Source of the DNA: Diplolepis rosae
Taxonomy: Eukaryota; Arthropoda; Insecta; Hymenoptera; Diplolepididae
Assembly (NCBI GenBank): GCA_030998225.1
Contig: JAPYXD010000698.1
Location: 5,063,001 to 5,127,000 of the forward strand
DNA length: 64,000 bases
Direction: 5' to 3'
The position numbers and the translations under genes were made by a program. Positions 13,219 to 27,000 of this stretch are shown here, one piece after another (position 1 is the stretch's first letter; each line of letters begins with the position of its first letter). The notes beneath the pieces were generated by a model. That model ran no database searches and was not told where the DNA came from. It worked only from the letters and a program-made list of their open reading frames with translations.

Positions 13219-13761
13219 TTTGAAATTTATTCTGAGTCAATCAGAACTATTCCGATATCTGTATCCGAGCCAATGCGAATCATTCCGAACCAATCCAAAA
13301 AACGTTTTGTATCTCGTTTGATAAAAAACGGTCAAAAATAAATCCGACTAAATCCGATTAATTGCGAGACATCAATCCGAATGAACCCGAACCAATCCGA
13401 AAACAAGTTTTCAATCCAGATAAATTTGAATCAATTCGAGCTCGGATTGATCCAAACCGAATTTTCAATCAGAATTGATCCAAATCATTTCGACCTTGGA
13501 TTCATTCGGATTGATTCTGATTGAAAATTTGGTTATTATCAATCCGAGCTTGCATTGTTCTGGATTGAAAACTTGTTTTCGGATTGGTTCGGGTTCATTC
13601 GGATTGATGTCTCGCAATTAATCGGATTTATTTTTGACCGTTTTTTATCAAACGAGATACAAAACGTTTTTCGGATTGGTTCGGAATGATTCGCATTGGC
13701 TCGGATACAGATATCGGAATGATTCGGAATAGTTCTGATTGACTCGGAATGAATTTCAATC
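13219..13761. repeat. 543-bp near-perfect palindrome rich in AATCCGA
   Basis: The left half (from TTGAAATTTATTCTGAGTC) and the right half (ending GACTCGGAATGAATTTCAA) are inverted copies over about 260 bp each, with the axis near 13490 and almost no loop. AATCCGA and its variants recur many times within each arm. The right arm carries a small extra TCGGAATGA unit. No open frame. It is probably a foldback-type transposon or a hairpin-RNA locus. Confidence 0.92.
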
Positions 13762-15559
13762 CGATACTATCGCCAGGGTACTCACCTGAAAAACTCAATT
13801 ATATTTATTATAAACGATTATTGTGCAACATTCCTTTTATAATCTTATAATTTCCTTGCAGTTTATCATCACAAATGTATACCAAATTCTCTTAGAACCT
13901 GAGAGTGTCAGGTCCGTAAAAGATTTCATCGAAAGCTGAAACCAAGTTTCCTGAATAATCGGTGGAACATGCGTCATCCCACTTCTCTTTCATTTTTTCT
14001 GACACAAGTTAAGCCTCATGTGGCAGTCAACAGCCTTACATAGAAGATTCACACACTATACAAAGATTGTAAAGTATCACACGAGTTATAATCGTTTGCA
14101 TTCAAATTATTATAAAATTAAATGCGGGCTCATGACTCTCTGAAAGGAAAACATGTCTTGCTAGCCTAAAAAGGATTTGAATCTCATTTCCTTGAATATA
14201 ATATGGCCTGGATTTTTGCCTCTCAAATGTATTGAGCATGAACCAAAAGGGGTCAAAAGTGTTGCTTATATAGAAGATATAAGTAACGCGAAAAAATTTC
14301 ATAAAGGAAAGTATTTAAAAAACCAAAAAAACAAGATGAAGAAAAAGTATCTTATTCTTTATGGCATTAAAGAACTTTGAACTCTAGACTGTTAGAACCA
14401 TTGAACAAATGAAGGAAATTCATTAAGGTATTACTAACGTGGTAAAGAGAATTGAAGTGAGCTGCGAATCAAATCGGCTCACCATGAACTTGGATGCGAA
14501 TAAATAAAAATATGACAACAGCGGATCACCTTTATATATATCTATATATTTTTTCCCTCTCCTTTTGCCGTCCCAGTCCAAGCATAAACATAACCAAATA
14601 TTTGACGTTTCGGATTTTACTCCCTGAAATATCGAAAGAAAGATCCCGTTTCAAAGGCCAGTGGCGAAAGAAAAAGGATGTTTTGAAGCAAGTTTTTTTT
14701 TATAATTTTTTGTTTTCAATAGTAATAAAATCGAATTATTCAAATTGAACATTTCGAGCTGTATTTTGCAGCGTTGCCAAGTCAAAATAATGGAGTGATC
14801 ATGTGTCAGATTCCAACTTTCCTATTTTTTTTGTGACAATTAAATAGTGAAATTGGATGCAGTTCAACGGAAATGAATTGCTACTAATATTCGCGTCATG
14901 TGCAATTTTTTCGTAAATTTTTGAGGTCTAGTTTTCATTCTATCAAGTAACAAAAAATCTCCCCATAATAACGTATAGAATTTATAATATTTCTCGAATT
15001 TTTTATAAAAAACTAAGTGGTGAAAAATTCTGAAAAAATTTCACTGTGCGTAGAATTTCATAAACTTTCACGTCAAAAATGTTCCGAAACTTCTGAGGAA
15101 AACGACTTTTTTCTTAGTAATACCTTAAATGAAATGATACCACCTTTTTCTAATTTTAAAAATAATTATCTTTTTTTACAGTCCCTACAATGTTGTCCAC
15201 TGTACTTGTTAAAAGCGTGATCAAGCGAAAAATTGTCGATGTTCCGAGAGACTGAATTTAGCCACTGGAGAAAGGGAACGATCTTTCCTTGTGGAAGTTT
15301 CAGAGAGAAATGACTCCAGCCAATGTGTCGGGTACCCCAAGCTCCAATATCTACAGAGGTTTGCTATGAGACCAGAGGCCAAATTGTTAGCGCATGCGTT
15401 TCAATCCACTTCACTGACAGTGCCTTGCAGCGATTTTTTTCAATAATTTTCGTAATATGCTCCAGCTGAGGGACGTTCTTACACAATGTTGGACGTAAGT
15501 ATTAAGTATTAGCAAGTATTAGAGACTGGGAAATATCATGAGGCTCGTTAATTTGCTCC
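13762..15559. other. intergenic, no gene; NRF-1-like site
   Basis: No coding region is supported; the open frames at 14102-14380, 14494 and 15017 are AT-rich noise. 15200-15500 is of higher complexity and contains GCGCATGCG at 15390, an NRF-1-type palindrome, but I see no gene beside it. A minus-strand CAG|GTGAGT junction lies at 13786. Confidence 0.45.
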
Positions 15560-16153
15560 CAGTGGCGTAGGTATCGGGGGTGTTGCAGGTGGCAATCACC
15601 GGGGCCCCTAAATTTCTAGACCATCTATTGATTGGTCCTTCCAATTAAATTTTCGATTTTTAATTTTATTGTGTTGATTTTATTGTATATTTTTAACTTT
15701 GAATGTTTCGCAATCGTCATTTTGTTTACTAAATAAAAATTAATTTATATTGATTGTACCTCTAAGTTGTATTGTAAATGTTTGTAATAATTTAAAGAAT
15801 TTGAAATCTTTCTGTGGAAAAAAGACGCTTTCGACTGCGCTGGGATTCATTGCAAAAAAATTTCTCGAAAAATTATATACTGTTCCAGTGAATTATCATA
15901 TATTTTTAAAGACATTTCTGGGGAATTTATTTCTTTTAAAATATGGAAAAGGGTATATTATTCCTTTTAAAATATTTTACATATATATGGTAGTAAGTAG
16001 AAAGGTTTTCTTACCTACTAGTTATTATATTTCTAAAAAAAATACAAAAAATGTTAATATTATTGCGTTATAAATATATTGAGATTTTTTTTAGTTAGGG
16101 GGGCCCCAAAGAAATTTTCCAACTGGGCCCCGCAAGGTGAAGCTACGCCACTG
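15560..16153. mobile_element. hAT-type non-autonomous element with 8-bp target duplication
   Basis: Ends CAGTGGCGTAG and CTACGCCACTG are inverted repeats, followed inside by GGGGCCCC-rich sub-terminal segments. The element is flanked by an exact 8-bp direct repeat TTTGCTCC at 15552-15559 and 16154-16161, the hallmark of hAT insertion. It contains no transposase. Part of a tRNA-derived SINE (about 15792-15860) is nested inside, and a 107-codon open frame across it is accidental. Confidence 0.93.
15792..15865 (-). mobile_element. tRNA-derived SINE fragment
   Basis: Shares AAAGAATTTGAAATCTTTCT and the following GTGGAAAAAAGACGCTTTCG with the copies at 32495 and 52517. It breaks off just after GCTGGGATTC, within the B box, so the tRNA head is mostly missing. 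Nested in the hAT element. Confidence 0.75.
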
Positions 16154-16161
16154 TTTGCTCC

Positions 16162-18990
16162 GGATCCCTTCACGAAATAGCGTAAGACTTAAGAGCCCTT
16201 TAGGGTATTATGAGAAGAGTTTATCCTCTCCAAGTGGTTGGAGTAAGTATTTATTCAGACATCTGAGTATTGGATGAGTCGTTGATAAACTATCGTTCAT
16301 TCAGCCTCGAATACTTAAATAACAATTAATGCAATCAAGAAAACTAATCAGCTCCACTATATATTGCATTTTTTAGTTCTAAAGTTTTTATCTAAGTGCA
16401 CTTATCTTCAAGCATTAATCTTAATGTCGTGTAAAAATTTAATAGTGGCTAAACGATTAGTTAATATCTTTCTGAACAATGAGTCATTTATTTTACATAT
16501 CTTGCACGAACTTATTGGTGCAAGTTTTAGATGTTAATAATTCAATTAAGTGTCAAGTTTTGAAAAGTGAATTTAAATTAAAAAATGAATTATCTCACTT
16601 AAATTAAATTTCAAAAAAGTTGATTTAAATGATACTTTGCATTATTTTTAACTCTATCCGATAATATTGAGTTCAAATATGAAAATAACGTTTGTTAGAA
16701 TTTCTGGCTCCAACGTGACACCCATGAGAGTCATCAACGAAACAACATTCATGCATAAGTGACATTAAAAGCGAGTCATGATGCAAATTAATGACTCCAA
16801 TCAGAATATGCTAGTATGTAAATTTAATGAAGCTGAATTTAATTGATTGATTTTCAACGATGAAAAGTTACCTCTTTTCAAATTTGGTCTCTGATTTATA
16901 ATTAAAATCACGAGTAGTGACTTTCAGCTTTGAAAATATAGAAACTTGGAATATACACTTTTAAAATAATGTCATACTTAGTTTCCGTGAAAAATATCAT
17001 GTAGACATATACTTGTTAACTCAAGATTGTGTAAATAGATGAAAACAGCTTTTTTAGTGAGAAAATGATAAATAATTATAAATAGAGAAAAATTGTATTT
17101 GTCAGAATAATTTTTCCATAGTTCCGGGCCAATATATGAAATCTTACGTTGCAATTTCTAATAAGTCAATTTACTAAATATTTCTGATTTTCAATTACTT
17201 ATGTTATTTTAGATTTCTTTTGTTCTCACAAACAATGAAATAGTTCAATAATTGTGTAATTCACTCGTGTAGACTGAAAGCCATATGTTAGCCATAATCA
17301 GGCTTTAAAAGTTTTCCTCGTAAAAAGTTGGTTTACATATTGATAATACACGACAAGAAGGAAGAAAAACGTTGATCGATAAAAATAAAGTTGAAAAGAA
17401 AAAATAACTGATTGAAGAGATACTTCAAAATACTTCAAAATTGAATGACGAATATCAAATGAGAAAAGACTTATTTGGAGCTTGACGTTTACCTGAAAGC
17501 AAAAGACGAGAAAGTAAGCTGTAAACTTTCTTGCTGCAACTCTTGTGAAGTTTTCTAACAGTTTTATTTACGTCTTGAGAAAGATGTTTGAAATACTAAA
17601 TAAGACAATTTATATTCTTTAGAAAATGAAGAAAACAATTTTTTTTGCATTAAATGTAAATAGGGTATATCATGAGCGTGTTAAATCTATGCACGAAATT
17701 GGTCGATCCGCCCCAGACATTTAAACATTTAATATTCTAAAAAGTGCTATTAGTTGTTTTAAAAAAATGTAAAGGTTAAACATTACGTGTAAATATGCAT
17801 TCCGAACTTAAAATTTTACCTTCCGTAACTCGATATGCATAATTATCTACTCGTCAAACGCGATGTTTAACGTTTCTGGAGTAATAAAACTTTGTTTTAC
17901 TTTTTTTGAAGCCTAATAGTTGCTCCAGGGCCTCAAAGTTTAGATATAACACCCCAACTAAGAAAAATTATAAATATTAATAGAAAAAATGCACTGATTT
18001 AATTGTAACATGAATTGTTAATTTTCAAAAATATTTTAAACTTAAAAAAGGATTTAGTAAACAAGAAGTACCTACTTAAACTTTTAATTCAGTGATTGTA
18101 TTGGCACAGAGCGAAAATACGAAAGTGATGGAAAGAAGCTAATATACTATAATTTTAAAAAGTGGAAGTACAGTGCATAAAAATATTGCTCGTAATATAG
18201 TCAAGCAATTGAGTTTTTAACAATATAATGTGCGGAGAGATTCAATATTTCTTCCTTTCTCAGAGCGAAAATTGGAAGACATCACATGTAGTCACTTTAG
18301 ATATAATTGAATCAGAGTTAATTTAGTTAAACAGAAAATTATAAAAATTCTTCTAGATCATCAAGATTTTAAAATTGTGAAAAGAAATTGAAGAATTTGT
18401 TTAGAATAATCGGTAATAAAAATAAGAGAGTACTGCGCCCCAAATATGTTTACCTGTACCACTTATTTATGCAAAGTCTTATAAATTCGTACAAATGTAT
18501 AAGAATTCTTGTAAAAAATTTAGCATTACGACAACGTGCACGTCATTATTCATTTCTTCTTTTATGAAAATTTAAAACTGACATAAAATCGCTAATATAC
18601 GCTTTGAATGAGTTTCTACTAGAGTTATCTCTCCTGCTTTAATATTGTAAGAAAAGTTTAGAGTTATGGTTAGTTTTTTCAATTACAGATGAAGTTTCTC
18701 ATCTTATCGGCAATGCACATTTTCGCAGTGTTTACATTACAAAATGTGAGGCTCCATGGTTTTTAATCTTTCAGTCGTGACTACTTCGTTTGTTACTTGA
18801 TCATCTAATACAATGTATTTTTCAATAGTAAGATAACTTGGATTGCAAATCTGCTTTGGTCTCCTCAGTTGAAGTAAGTAATATAAGAAATAATAATACA
18901 ATAACTAATAAAAATGTATCAATAATTAATTTGTATAACTTAAAAGTAAATTCTGAAATACCTTTGTACCATAGAAATAGATTAGCCAGG
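16162..18990. other. intergenic, nothing recognised
   Basis: No coding sequence, no clear inverted repeats and no RNA genes seen. Its right end should contain the 3'UTR and poly(A) site of the TPR gene: a minus-strand AATAAA (tttatt) lies near 18994. Confidence 0.45.
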
Positions 18991-19161
18991 ACCTTTTATT
19001 AGTCATCATTCATTGTATCATCTCATGATACTTCCTGGCCAAATATTATGTCCCAAATAAAACCTCTTTTACCTTGTCTGATAATTACGAACATGTTGAT
19101 AATCAAGTGCAGACTACGAGGCCAATAATTATAAAAATGGCAAGCTGTCTTTAATAATTTG

Positions 19162-20800
19162 CTATGACTTTCCTTTTTTAAATCTTTGTCTTGCTTGTGC
19201 TTTACTGTACTTTGGATGTTTTTCTTTTTCTGAATTTCTTGCCGAATCCGCTTGATTTTCTTTTTCTTCTCCATAAAGATCGATTGGTGGATCGAGTAAT
19301 GATTTCCTTTGGCATTTAACAAAATATCGAAATCCTTTAGCTATACCAAAACCTATCATCGCTATCGCCATCGTCAATAAAACCATCAAAATAGGATGCT
19401 GTAATTCAAAAGAAAGGAAATAGTTAAATATTTAGTATTTCATATATTGTGTTTAAAAACATCTTTAAAGTATTTGATTGAGGGCCCTTAAAATTAAAAT
19501 CAATGTATTTAGTTTTATGCAATAATCCTTACGGACAATGTGGGCTTATTCGTGAACACGTAATCAGCAATTACTACTATCACTCCAAAGATAATTCCCA
19601 CTCCAGCACCAAGCCAAGGAATTTGCTGATCAGCTGCAATAATTTTTATCAAAAATATTATTTGGTTTTAGGCAAAGTTACTATTCGAGTTAAAAATTTT
19701 CTATTTATTTCGACTCATTAACTCATTTACTCATTAATAATTAGAAAATATTGTAGTATTAAACCGTTTTCAAGGACGAGGAGATCACTTTCTTTTTTAA
19801 AAGTGTTTATGAGAAGATTCCGAAAAATGTAAAAATATTTCAAAAGATTTGACAACTGAAAATCAAAATATTTCTAGAGATTTAGAAAGATTGTAAGAGA
19901 TTAAAATGAACTAGATTTCAAAAAATGTTATAATAGATTTTACAAGTGATTAACTGTGGGCTTATCTAATAATAAATCTAAAAATACCTCTCTTATCTTG
20001 CAAGAGAGATCTAGAAGCTCTGTTCATGGCATCTATTATGCTAGGATCTTCTGGCTGCAATTGAAGGGCCTTTCCGTAAGACTGAATTGCTTCATTGAAT
20101 TGAAAAGTGTAATACTCGACCTCAGCCTTTCGGTAGTAACCCTGAAAATCAAAATATGTTATTGAGTAGAAGAAATAGTAAATTACTTTTATTTTAAATA
20201 TTCAATATTGGCATTTGCTATTCCTACTTTTGTCCAATCAGGCTTAAGTTGTATTGTCATAATAGCGTCCTCCATAGCTAACTGATACTGTTGCAGTCTT
20301 AAGAAGACGAGGGATCGATTACTGTATAAAGAGTAGTTTTGTGGATCAAGTTTGATGGCAAGGGTATAGTGATACATTGCCTGCTCATATTTCTGTTCTC
20401 TCACACAAGTATTGCCCTGTTCCTTAAGATTTTGAACCTGAAAGTAATAATACTAATTTGATTTCTTGTAAGTATATTTCAAAAATTTAACATGAAATTT
20501 TAAAACATTCATTAATTAAATTTGAAAATAATAATCTTCCCGCTATAAAGTAGATAATTGATTACGCCTAGGGCCTGTATAAGCCTTGAAGGAAAATAAG
20601 ATAATAGAATTTCAGAAATTTCTACATAGTCATAAAAATTACATGAATTGCAGTCTTACTATTGTATAAAAAATCTCACTTATCAATAAAATTCCAATTA
20701 ATTATTTACCGAAAAAGCTCTAAATTCCAGTTTTTATTCCAGAATAAATTTGACATTTGCTATAAGGTTATCTTACCTCATTTTCTTGATCAGTAGACAT
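19162..20800 (-). CDS. membrane-anchored TPR co-chaperone-like protein, 241 aa, 5 exons
   Basis: Coding exons: 20800-20777, 20437-20228, 20141-19988, 19633-19533, 19398-19162; all GT-AG, phases consistent, 726 nt. Starts MSTDQENE. Residues 9-110 form three TPR motifs. K13, N17, N48, K78 and R82 have the exact spacing (4, 31, 30, 4) of the carboxylate clamp by which Hop/STIP1-type TPRs hold the EEVD tails of Hsp70 and Hsp90. Two hydrophobic segments follow (about 136-156, WLGAGVGIIFGVIVV..., and 166-184, ILMVLLTMAIAMIGFG). The C-terminal tail of about 55 residues is highly charged and ends basic (RFKKGKS). I infer an Hsp70/90 docking protein on an organelle membrane with the TPR domain in the cytosol. 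The architecture differs from Tom70 (N-terminal anchor); I cannot assign a named orthologue. Confidence 0.9.
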
Positions 20801-21080
20801 CTTTCTGTTCTTTTGTGAGCGAGTTTTTTCAGATGAGACTTAAAAACTTCCTTTTTCGTATTTCATATTGTTTTGGCAAATTCTTCCAGAAAAAACTGAG
20901 CTTTTGTTATAAATTGAATCGTTAATTAAAGACGACAAGAAGCAGACGAAACGCAAACTGTCATGGCGATTGATCGGCGCTAAACTGCGCATGCGTTCTT
21001 GATTATTAGTGATAAGCAGGTGCGAACGGTGCCAAAACATGAAGATACTTAACTCATATAGGTACCATTTCAAAATTAAT
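20801..21080 (-). promoter_or_regulatory. promoter of the TPR gene with NRF-1-type motif
   Basis: TGCGCATGCGTT at 20986-20997, about 186 bp upstream of the start codon, is a near-perfect NRF-1 (insect Ewg) binding palindrome in a locally GC-richer stretch. No TATA box seen. Fits a housekeeping promoter; role inferred from motif and position. Confidence 0.55.
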
Positions 21081-21099
21081 CAACATAAATTTTGTCTGA

Positions 21100-24000
21100 G
21101 CGGATAGGTTCCAATAAATATTAACATAAACGATACTTTTAAAATAATTCTTTCTTACCAGTTAAAAAGAAAATTCAATCACCTTGAAGAAGTTTATCAT
21201 GTTCTACATAATTTGCATCAATTATTTCAATAAATTCAAAGATTTATGTTATATATACACATATATGTAAAGAATTTATTAGCAAATAATTTCATCTCTC
21301 GGAATATATAAACAGTTTTGAAGAAATTTTGTTAAAATTACTAAGATTCTTTCTATCTAATTATTTATTTCTTAAAGTAAAATATTACATTGGTTTTCAA
21401 TTTTAAAAGATACAGATTTTATTTATTCATCTATGAAAACTCCTTTAAAAGGAGTCTTATTTGAGTTTCACAAATAATTTTTTTATAATTTACCTATCTT
21501 ATCTCTCTCGTATATTTTAGTGTTATTTCAAACTTTATCAGTATTATTTATTTTAAAATAGAATATTCATTTAATTTTGTTATTTTTTAATTATTTTATA
21601 TATGTAAGATGTATAGGTGATAAAGGAAAACATAAAAATATTTTCATCATTATTTTAATGATACTTCCATTTCATACAAATTAAGTGGGGAGTTATAATA
21701 CAAACTTAAGATATATACATCAATATCTCATGAAAATTCTCAATGTCTATATACGCCTCATTCGTTAATCCGAAATCTATAGATCTTCTTCGATTCTATC
21801 TCTCAATATATACTGTGCAATGAACTTGGCAAGTCGTTTCAATAAATAATTGTAAATCCCGTCGTTCGCGGTCAATCCTTTCGATAGAAACTAGACCGCT
21901 TACGAAGTGATTAGGAAAGAGCAATCGAGAAGTCGAGACACTGGTTTTTCTCTTTCAAAGCAAAACTTTTACAATCCATATTTGTCTTTGCCTTTCAACA
22001 GAACTCGCCACATTTGTGAATTTTTAAAATTCACACCAGTCTCAGAGCCATTTAATTGTTCTATTATTCGAGAAAGAAAAACATAGCAACTCTCAAGTAT
22101 TTTCTTTAGTTTTCTTTTTCTCCTAAGCCTAAAGCGGAGACTAGTTTTTCCATTTTTCTCACCGTCGAGCCGTTTCTTAAATAAATTGTTAGTGCGAAGA
22201 GTGAAAAGTCACTAGGCATCAGTATTAACATTAAAATAAAACGCTTTTTTCTATTTTAAACAGGACTCAACACCTTCAATAAAAATCCAAGAAATATTTG
22301 TCTGCTTAAGATATTTTTGGATAATATAATTAAATACCTAATAAATTAATTCCCTTTTGTCCTTTTTCAGCAGAGCCAAGCGATTATTTTCGGAAGTATC
22401 AGAATATTTTTCTTTGGTGTTTAGCAATCTCTAAGAAGATTTCACAATTACCCATCTGGGACGGAAGTACAAATAATAGAGTGGTCACGTCCGATTAATT
22501 TTTTTGCGGTTCTCGAGCGTGACAATATAATATTCTTTTCGACTCTAATTTACTTTACCTATTCTAACTCAACTCGGAAAGTTTTTTAAATTTTCACAGC
22601 GTCTCGACGGTAAGAAAAATAAGGTTTTTGAGTGAATTTCTTCTCGGATTTTTCGAAATTATTATTCTCGATAGGCTCTAGCCAAAACACGTACATACGT
22701 ATCTTTATGCACAACCCACATATGTATTGTTACTCGTAACTGTAAATTGTTGCCTTGCTTAAAATACATATTATACATACTCCTTTTCTCTTCCTAATCA
22801 GCATCATCTTCTATCATAAACATTTTAACCATTCGCTTCATCGTAGTAATCCTAATCGTTAACTTCGTCGACACACTCTTTTTTTTCGTTTTTCTAATGC
22901 TTTCTCGAAATATGCAAGTTCTCCAATAATAAAAACAGAAGCGCGTAAAGGCAGGAACATAGAGATTGTCGTGAGCGCTTATCGTGTAACAATAATTCAT
23001 CATCATTCATACGAGTGGTCACGTAGGATCCATACATGAGAGATTCTGCAAAGTAGTCGACTAAACTTTCTCGCTTTCTTTTTTCTCATAAATATCTCAG
23101 ACTAATCTTGACTCTCAATTTCTTATTTATCTTTATTTTTTTATGTCCCACTTAATTCTCTTACACTCACGGAAAATCAGTGGTTCAAAAGTCTACAATT
23201 CTGAATTTAAAAAATAGTCCAGCACTTAGGACTGTATCTAAAGTCAGAAAACTTAAGCAAAACAGATCAGCAATAACTGAGTGACTTTAATGCAGATTTA
23301 ACTCATTCGTATATTGATTGAAGTGATCGTTCCATGCCGTGCCACACATTATGTAATTACAAAAATCAAGCGCAACGTAACAAAGAGAAAACATAACTAA
23401 CTAGAAGAACTTCTAGATAAAAGAAACTTCTTTTCAAGAACGCATGTAATTTTTCGAATTGCTCTGACGTTCCTTCCTTTACTAAATATATAGTCCTTTC
23501 CTTTTTTTACTTTAATTAATGAATATAATAATATATAGATAATAAATTGCAAATACAACTATATAATGGATATACGAGCCTTTGTCAAGGGGAGCAATGC
23601 AGTCGTCGTCAAAAAAGAGTCACGGGTATATTTTTACGATATACCTTGTTTAACATATCGCCACATTCGCCTTAATCCTGATTTCCTTTCAGGCAAATCG
23701 ACGCCTTGAGGAGTTCGCTTCAAGGTTCTTTCGTTACGCTCACAGTCATCCAAATATTACAAGCTCTTATAAAATAATAATCATCGATACGTGTCTTCGC
23801 AATGGCCTACGGATTTCGTTATTTATTTAGTATTATTACATTAGTAAATTTCATTATTTTCCCTTGCGCAAGTGCCATTTGATATGGGTATTGATAAAAT
23901 TACACTATTTCGCTAAGCCTTTCCCCCCTCTCGCTTTTCAAAAAATTCGTGCAAAACATACAAATTTTAGTATCAATTTTGAAGGAGTTAGATTAACAAG

Positions 24001-27000
24001 ATTGAAGTTTCTACACGAATTTCTTGGTGTCAATTTACAATCTCACTTTGCTTCATTTCTCAAAACAAAATTGATAATTGATTCAAAAGCAAACAATTAA
24101 ACTTCATTTAATAGAAATTATCGAAATATTTCAAACTAATTTTGGAATATTTATGCATTTTATCAAATGATGCATTTCATTTATCCTGATCTTAAAAATA
24201 AATTTATTATATATGAATCTCTACATACAAATGTCAAGAAAAACTTCGACGAAACACAACTTAGTAATTGCAACTAGAGCTCGTCAGTAATTATTAAAAA
24301 TATTTTAGGTATAAAAAATCACATAAATCGCACTTTATGATATACAATGTGTAGAATAAAACAGACTAACAATAAACAGGCATTGGGCGAAGCGTGGTGA
24401 GAGCTTGTATCACATAAGCGGCGAGGGAATCGAGGATTATCGAATTGGTGTCACGGCACAAAAAATGCAAACATCGTTGAAAACAAGTATATACGCACGT
24501 AATATGTATTATATAATGTAGCATCACAGTCAAAATTGTAATATTACAACAACGAGCATGCATATTTCTTCTGACGCCTTTTGTTTTTCTTTCGCAAAAC
24601 ATTACTAATTTTAAATTCATATTTGAATTCCTTTTTCTTTCCGCAAAAAATTTAAAAGAAAAAGAAATCCAGGACATTTCGAAGGGACAAAGAACTCAAT
24701 TAGAAATCACTAGTTGAAAAAATAACTTTTTTTTTAAACTCTGAATTTTTTGGGAAGAATTTTAAACTGGGACTTGAATAAAATATCATATTGTGTAAGG
24801 GATTACAAAATTTTAAAGGACCTAAATTTGTTTGCTTCAGAATTAAAGTTAATCAGTTCTGCATATTATTAAGTAAAATTTAATTTAAAAAGCAAACCTA
24901 ATTATTGCACATGAAAGCTGTTAATTTCTAAAACTTCAAATAAAAAAGGCAAACAAGATAGGTAGAATATAAAAACAAGTAAGAAATTCAGAGTTTTTCG
25001 AAAGGATGGGACGACTTTTTTCGATTCTTCCTTTCTCGTGTATTTGGCTCTCTTGCGGGAAATTCTCATAGTGAGATATATGCGCGCAATACATTTTTTT
25101 CGTATGAATATTGTACTATATGTAGTATATATGTATGTATACATATGCATATGCTTTAGATACAGTAATGTATGTATAATAAAATCGTATTGTTATTTTT
25201 GCTATGATTGGCACTTGGATTCTCTTAAAACAAATAGTGTCGAAGAATATTTTTAATTTTCTTGAGACGATTTTGATTGAAAACTCGACAAGTGTGAGTT
25301 TCCCTTTTACCAAAATCAAATAACAAGAAGGAAACTCACCAGAAGATATAAACAGGTAATCTGATCTGTGCGAAGAGAACCTTTCTTTATTACTGGGAAA
25401 TTGGAAAAAGCTTAAAGCAAAGGCTTAGAAAAAATTAAGAAGTTTGACACATTTCAATCTCTTCGAACTTGTGTTCATAATAAGATAAAGATACAAGTGC
25501 ACTTTGAAACTACGGTTTAGAATTGTTTTAGAGAAAATTTGAAAGTTTTGATTTCCATAGCAGATCTGAAAATTTTCTGACAATCATTTGAGTCTCAGAT
25601 ATGTCATTAGATGTGTAGTCACGGTTCTTGTTCCGCAGCTAAAGCGCATTTTAAAATAGAAGTTCAAATCATAATAAGAAAGAAGGTACTGACTGGTATA
25701 AAGTGGTAACTATAAAATTTGATTGCATATTCAAGAGGAGTGTGCATCGAGATTTTAACATAAAAAACGGGAGACGTATGGCACAGTGGTACGGTTATAA
25801 AAAAAATAAAAATACAAAAAATAAAAAAGAGAGAAAGAGAGAGACAAGCGTTGCTTTTTAACAAATTTTTATTTGACTTTTCGCTTTGGAAATAAGATAT
25901 AAATTGCAACAAAAATATATTAATTGATCGCCCGCGGTTTGGTTAATCAAAGTTTTCACTTTTATCTTCTTTTTTCATACAATTCTCCTAGCTACTTATT
26001 ACGAGTCGCAATACAACAACGTTGACAACTATTCATTAAGAGTAAAATAGAATAAATATCACTGTGCCATACGAGCCGCTGTAACAAGGATTGTGCGACT
26101 AAAATCGAGCATCATTCACTCGAATAATCTAATAGAAAATTTTAAAAATTCAACTATGAAGTTCAGAAAATTATAATTATTCGAGTGAAGGGCTACCTTG
26201 TATTTTTATTCGCACAGCCCTTTTGTATCTCGACTCTTTTTCTTGTCCCTTCAAAAGGCGACAGTTTGAAGCACTAAGTCGATAATAGCATGCTGAGCAA
26301 AACCCATAAAAATCATTCATCATTAATCACTTAATTGAGCAGTATCATTCGTGAATAAAACGCAACAGCTAACGTCTGACTGAATCACAGTGTAGCAATA
26401 AAAAGGGTCACGATAACTTAACGAAAATAAAAACGAAAAGAAAAGAATAAAATGTTAACGTATCATAGTGAATTTAAATAATGCAGTAATATTATTTATA
26501 TAGTAGCCCTTTATTATTGCTCACGCTGATTGCCATCGCTAAACTCGAGGCAAGGTTTTAACCGAACCAAACAATTTCCTAAATCCGTCAATTTTCAAAT
26601 TTCCTAGACAATTCTAATTATCTGCTATCGACTCGTCTTCTACCCCAGCGAATTTAAAATTAGAAACAAGTTATAAATCGCATTAAAGAAGGCCTTTTCT
26701 TTAAAAACAGGAAACTGGATTATCTGAAATTTAAATAAAATATTCTGCTTGTTTCTAATACTTTAAACCGCGAAGTGGATGGAAGTCATAATCCTCTTTC
26801 GATTCCTAACATTTGCTATAATTTTTCCTTATTCCCCAAATCAAATGATTGCTAGGAAATTACGGAACTTGCGGGAATTTATCTGAACGGCGATAGTGAT
26901 AGCGATGTTGCTAATAATTATACTAATAAGAATCATAACATGTATTATATTTTTACACGAACGAACAAATTAAATGTCTTTAAAGCGAAATATCGCGATC

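Noticed and set aside
15750..16073. 107-codon frame
   Set aside because: Runs through a nested SINE fragment inside a hAT element; low-complexity, no domain.
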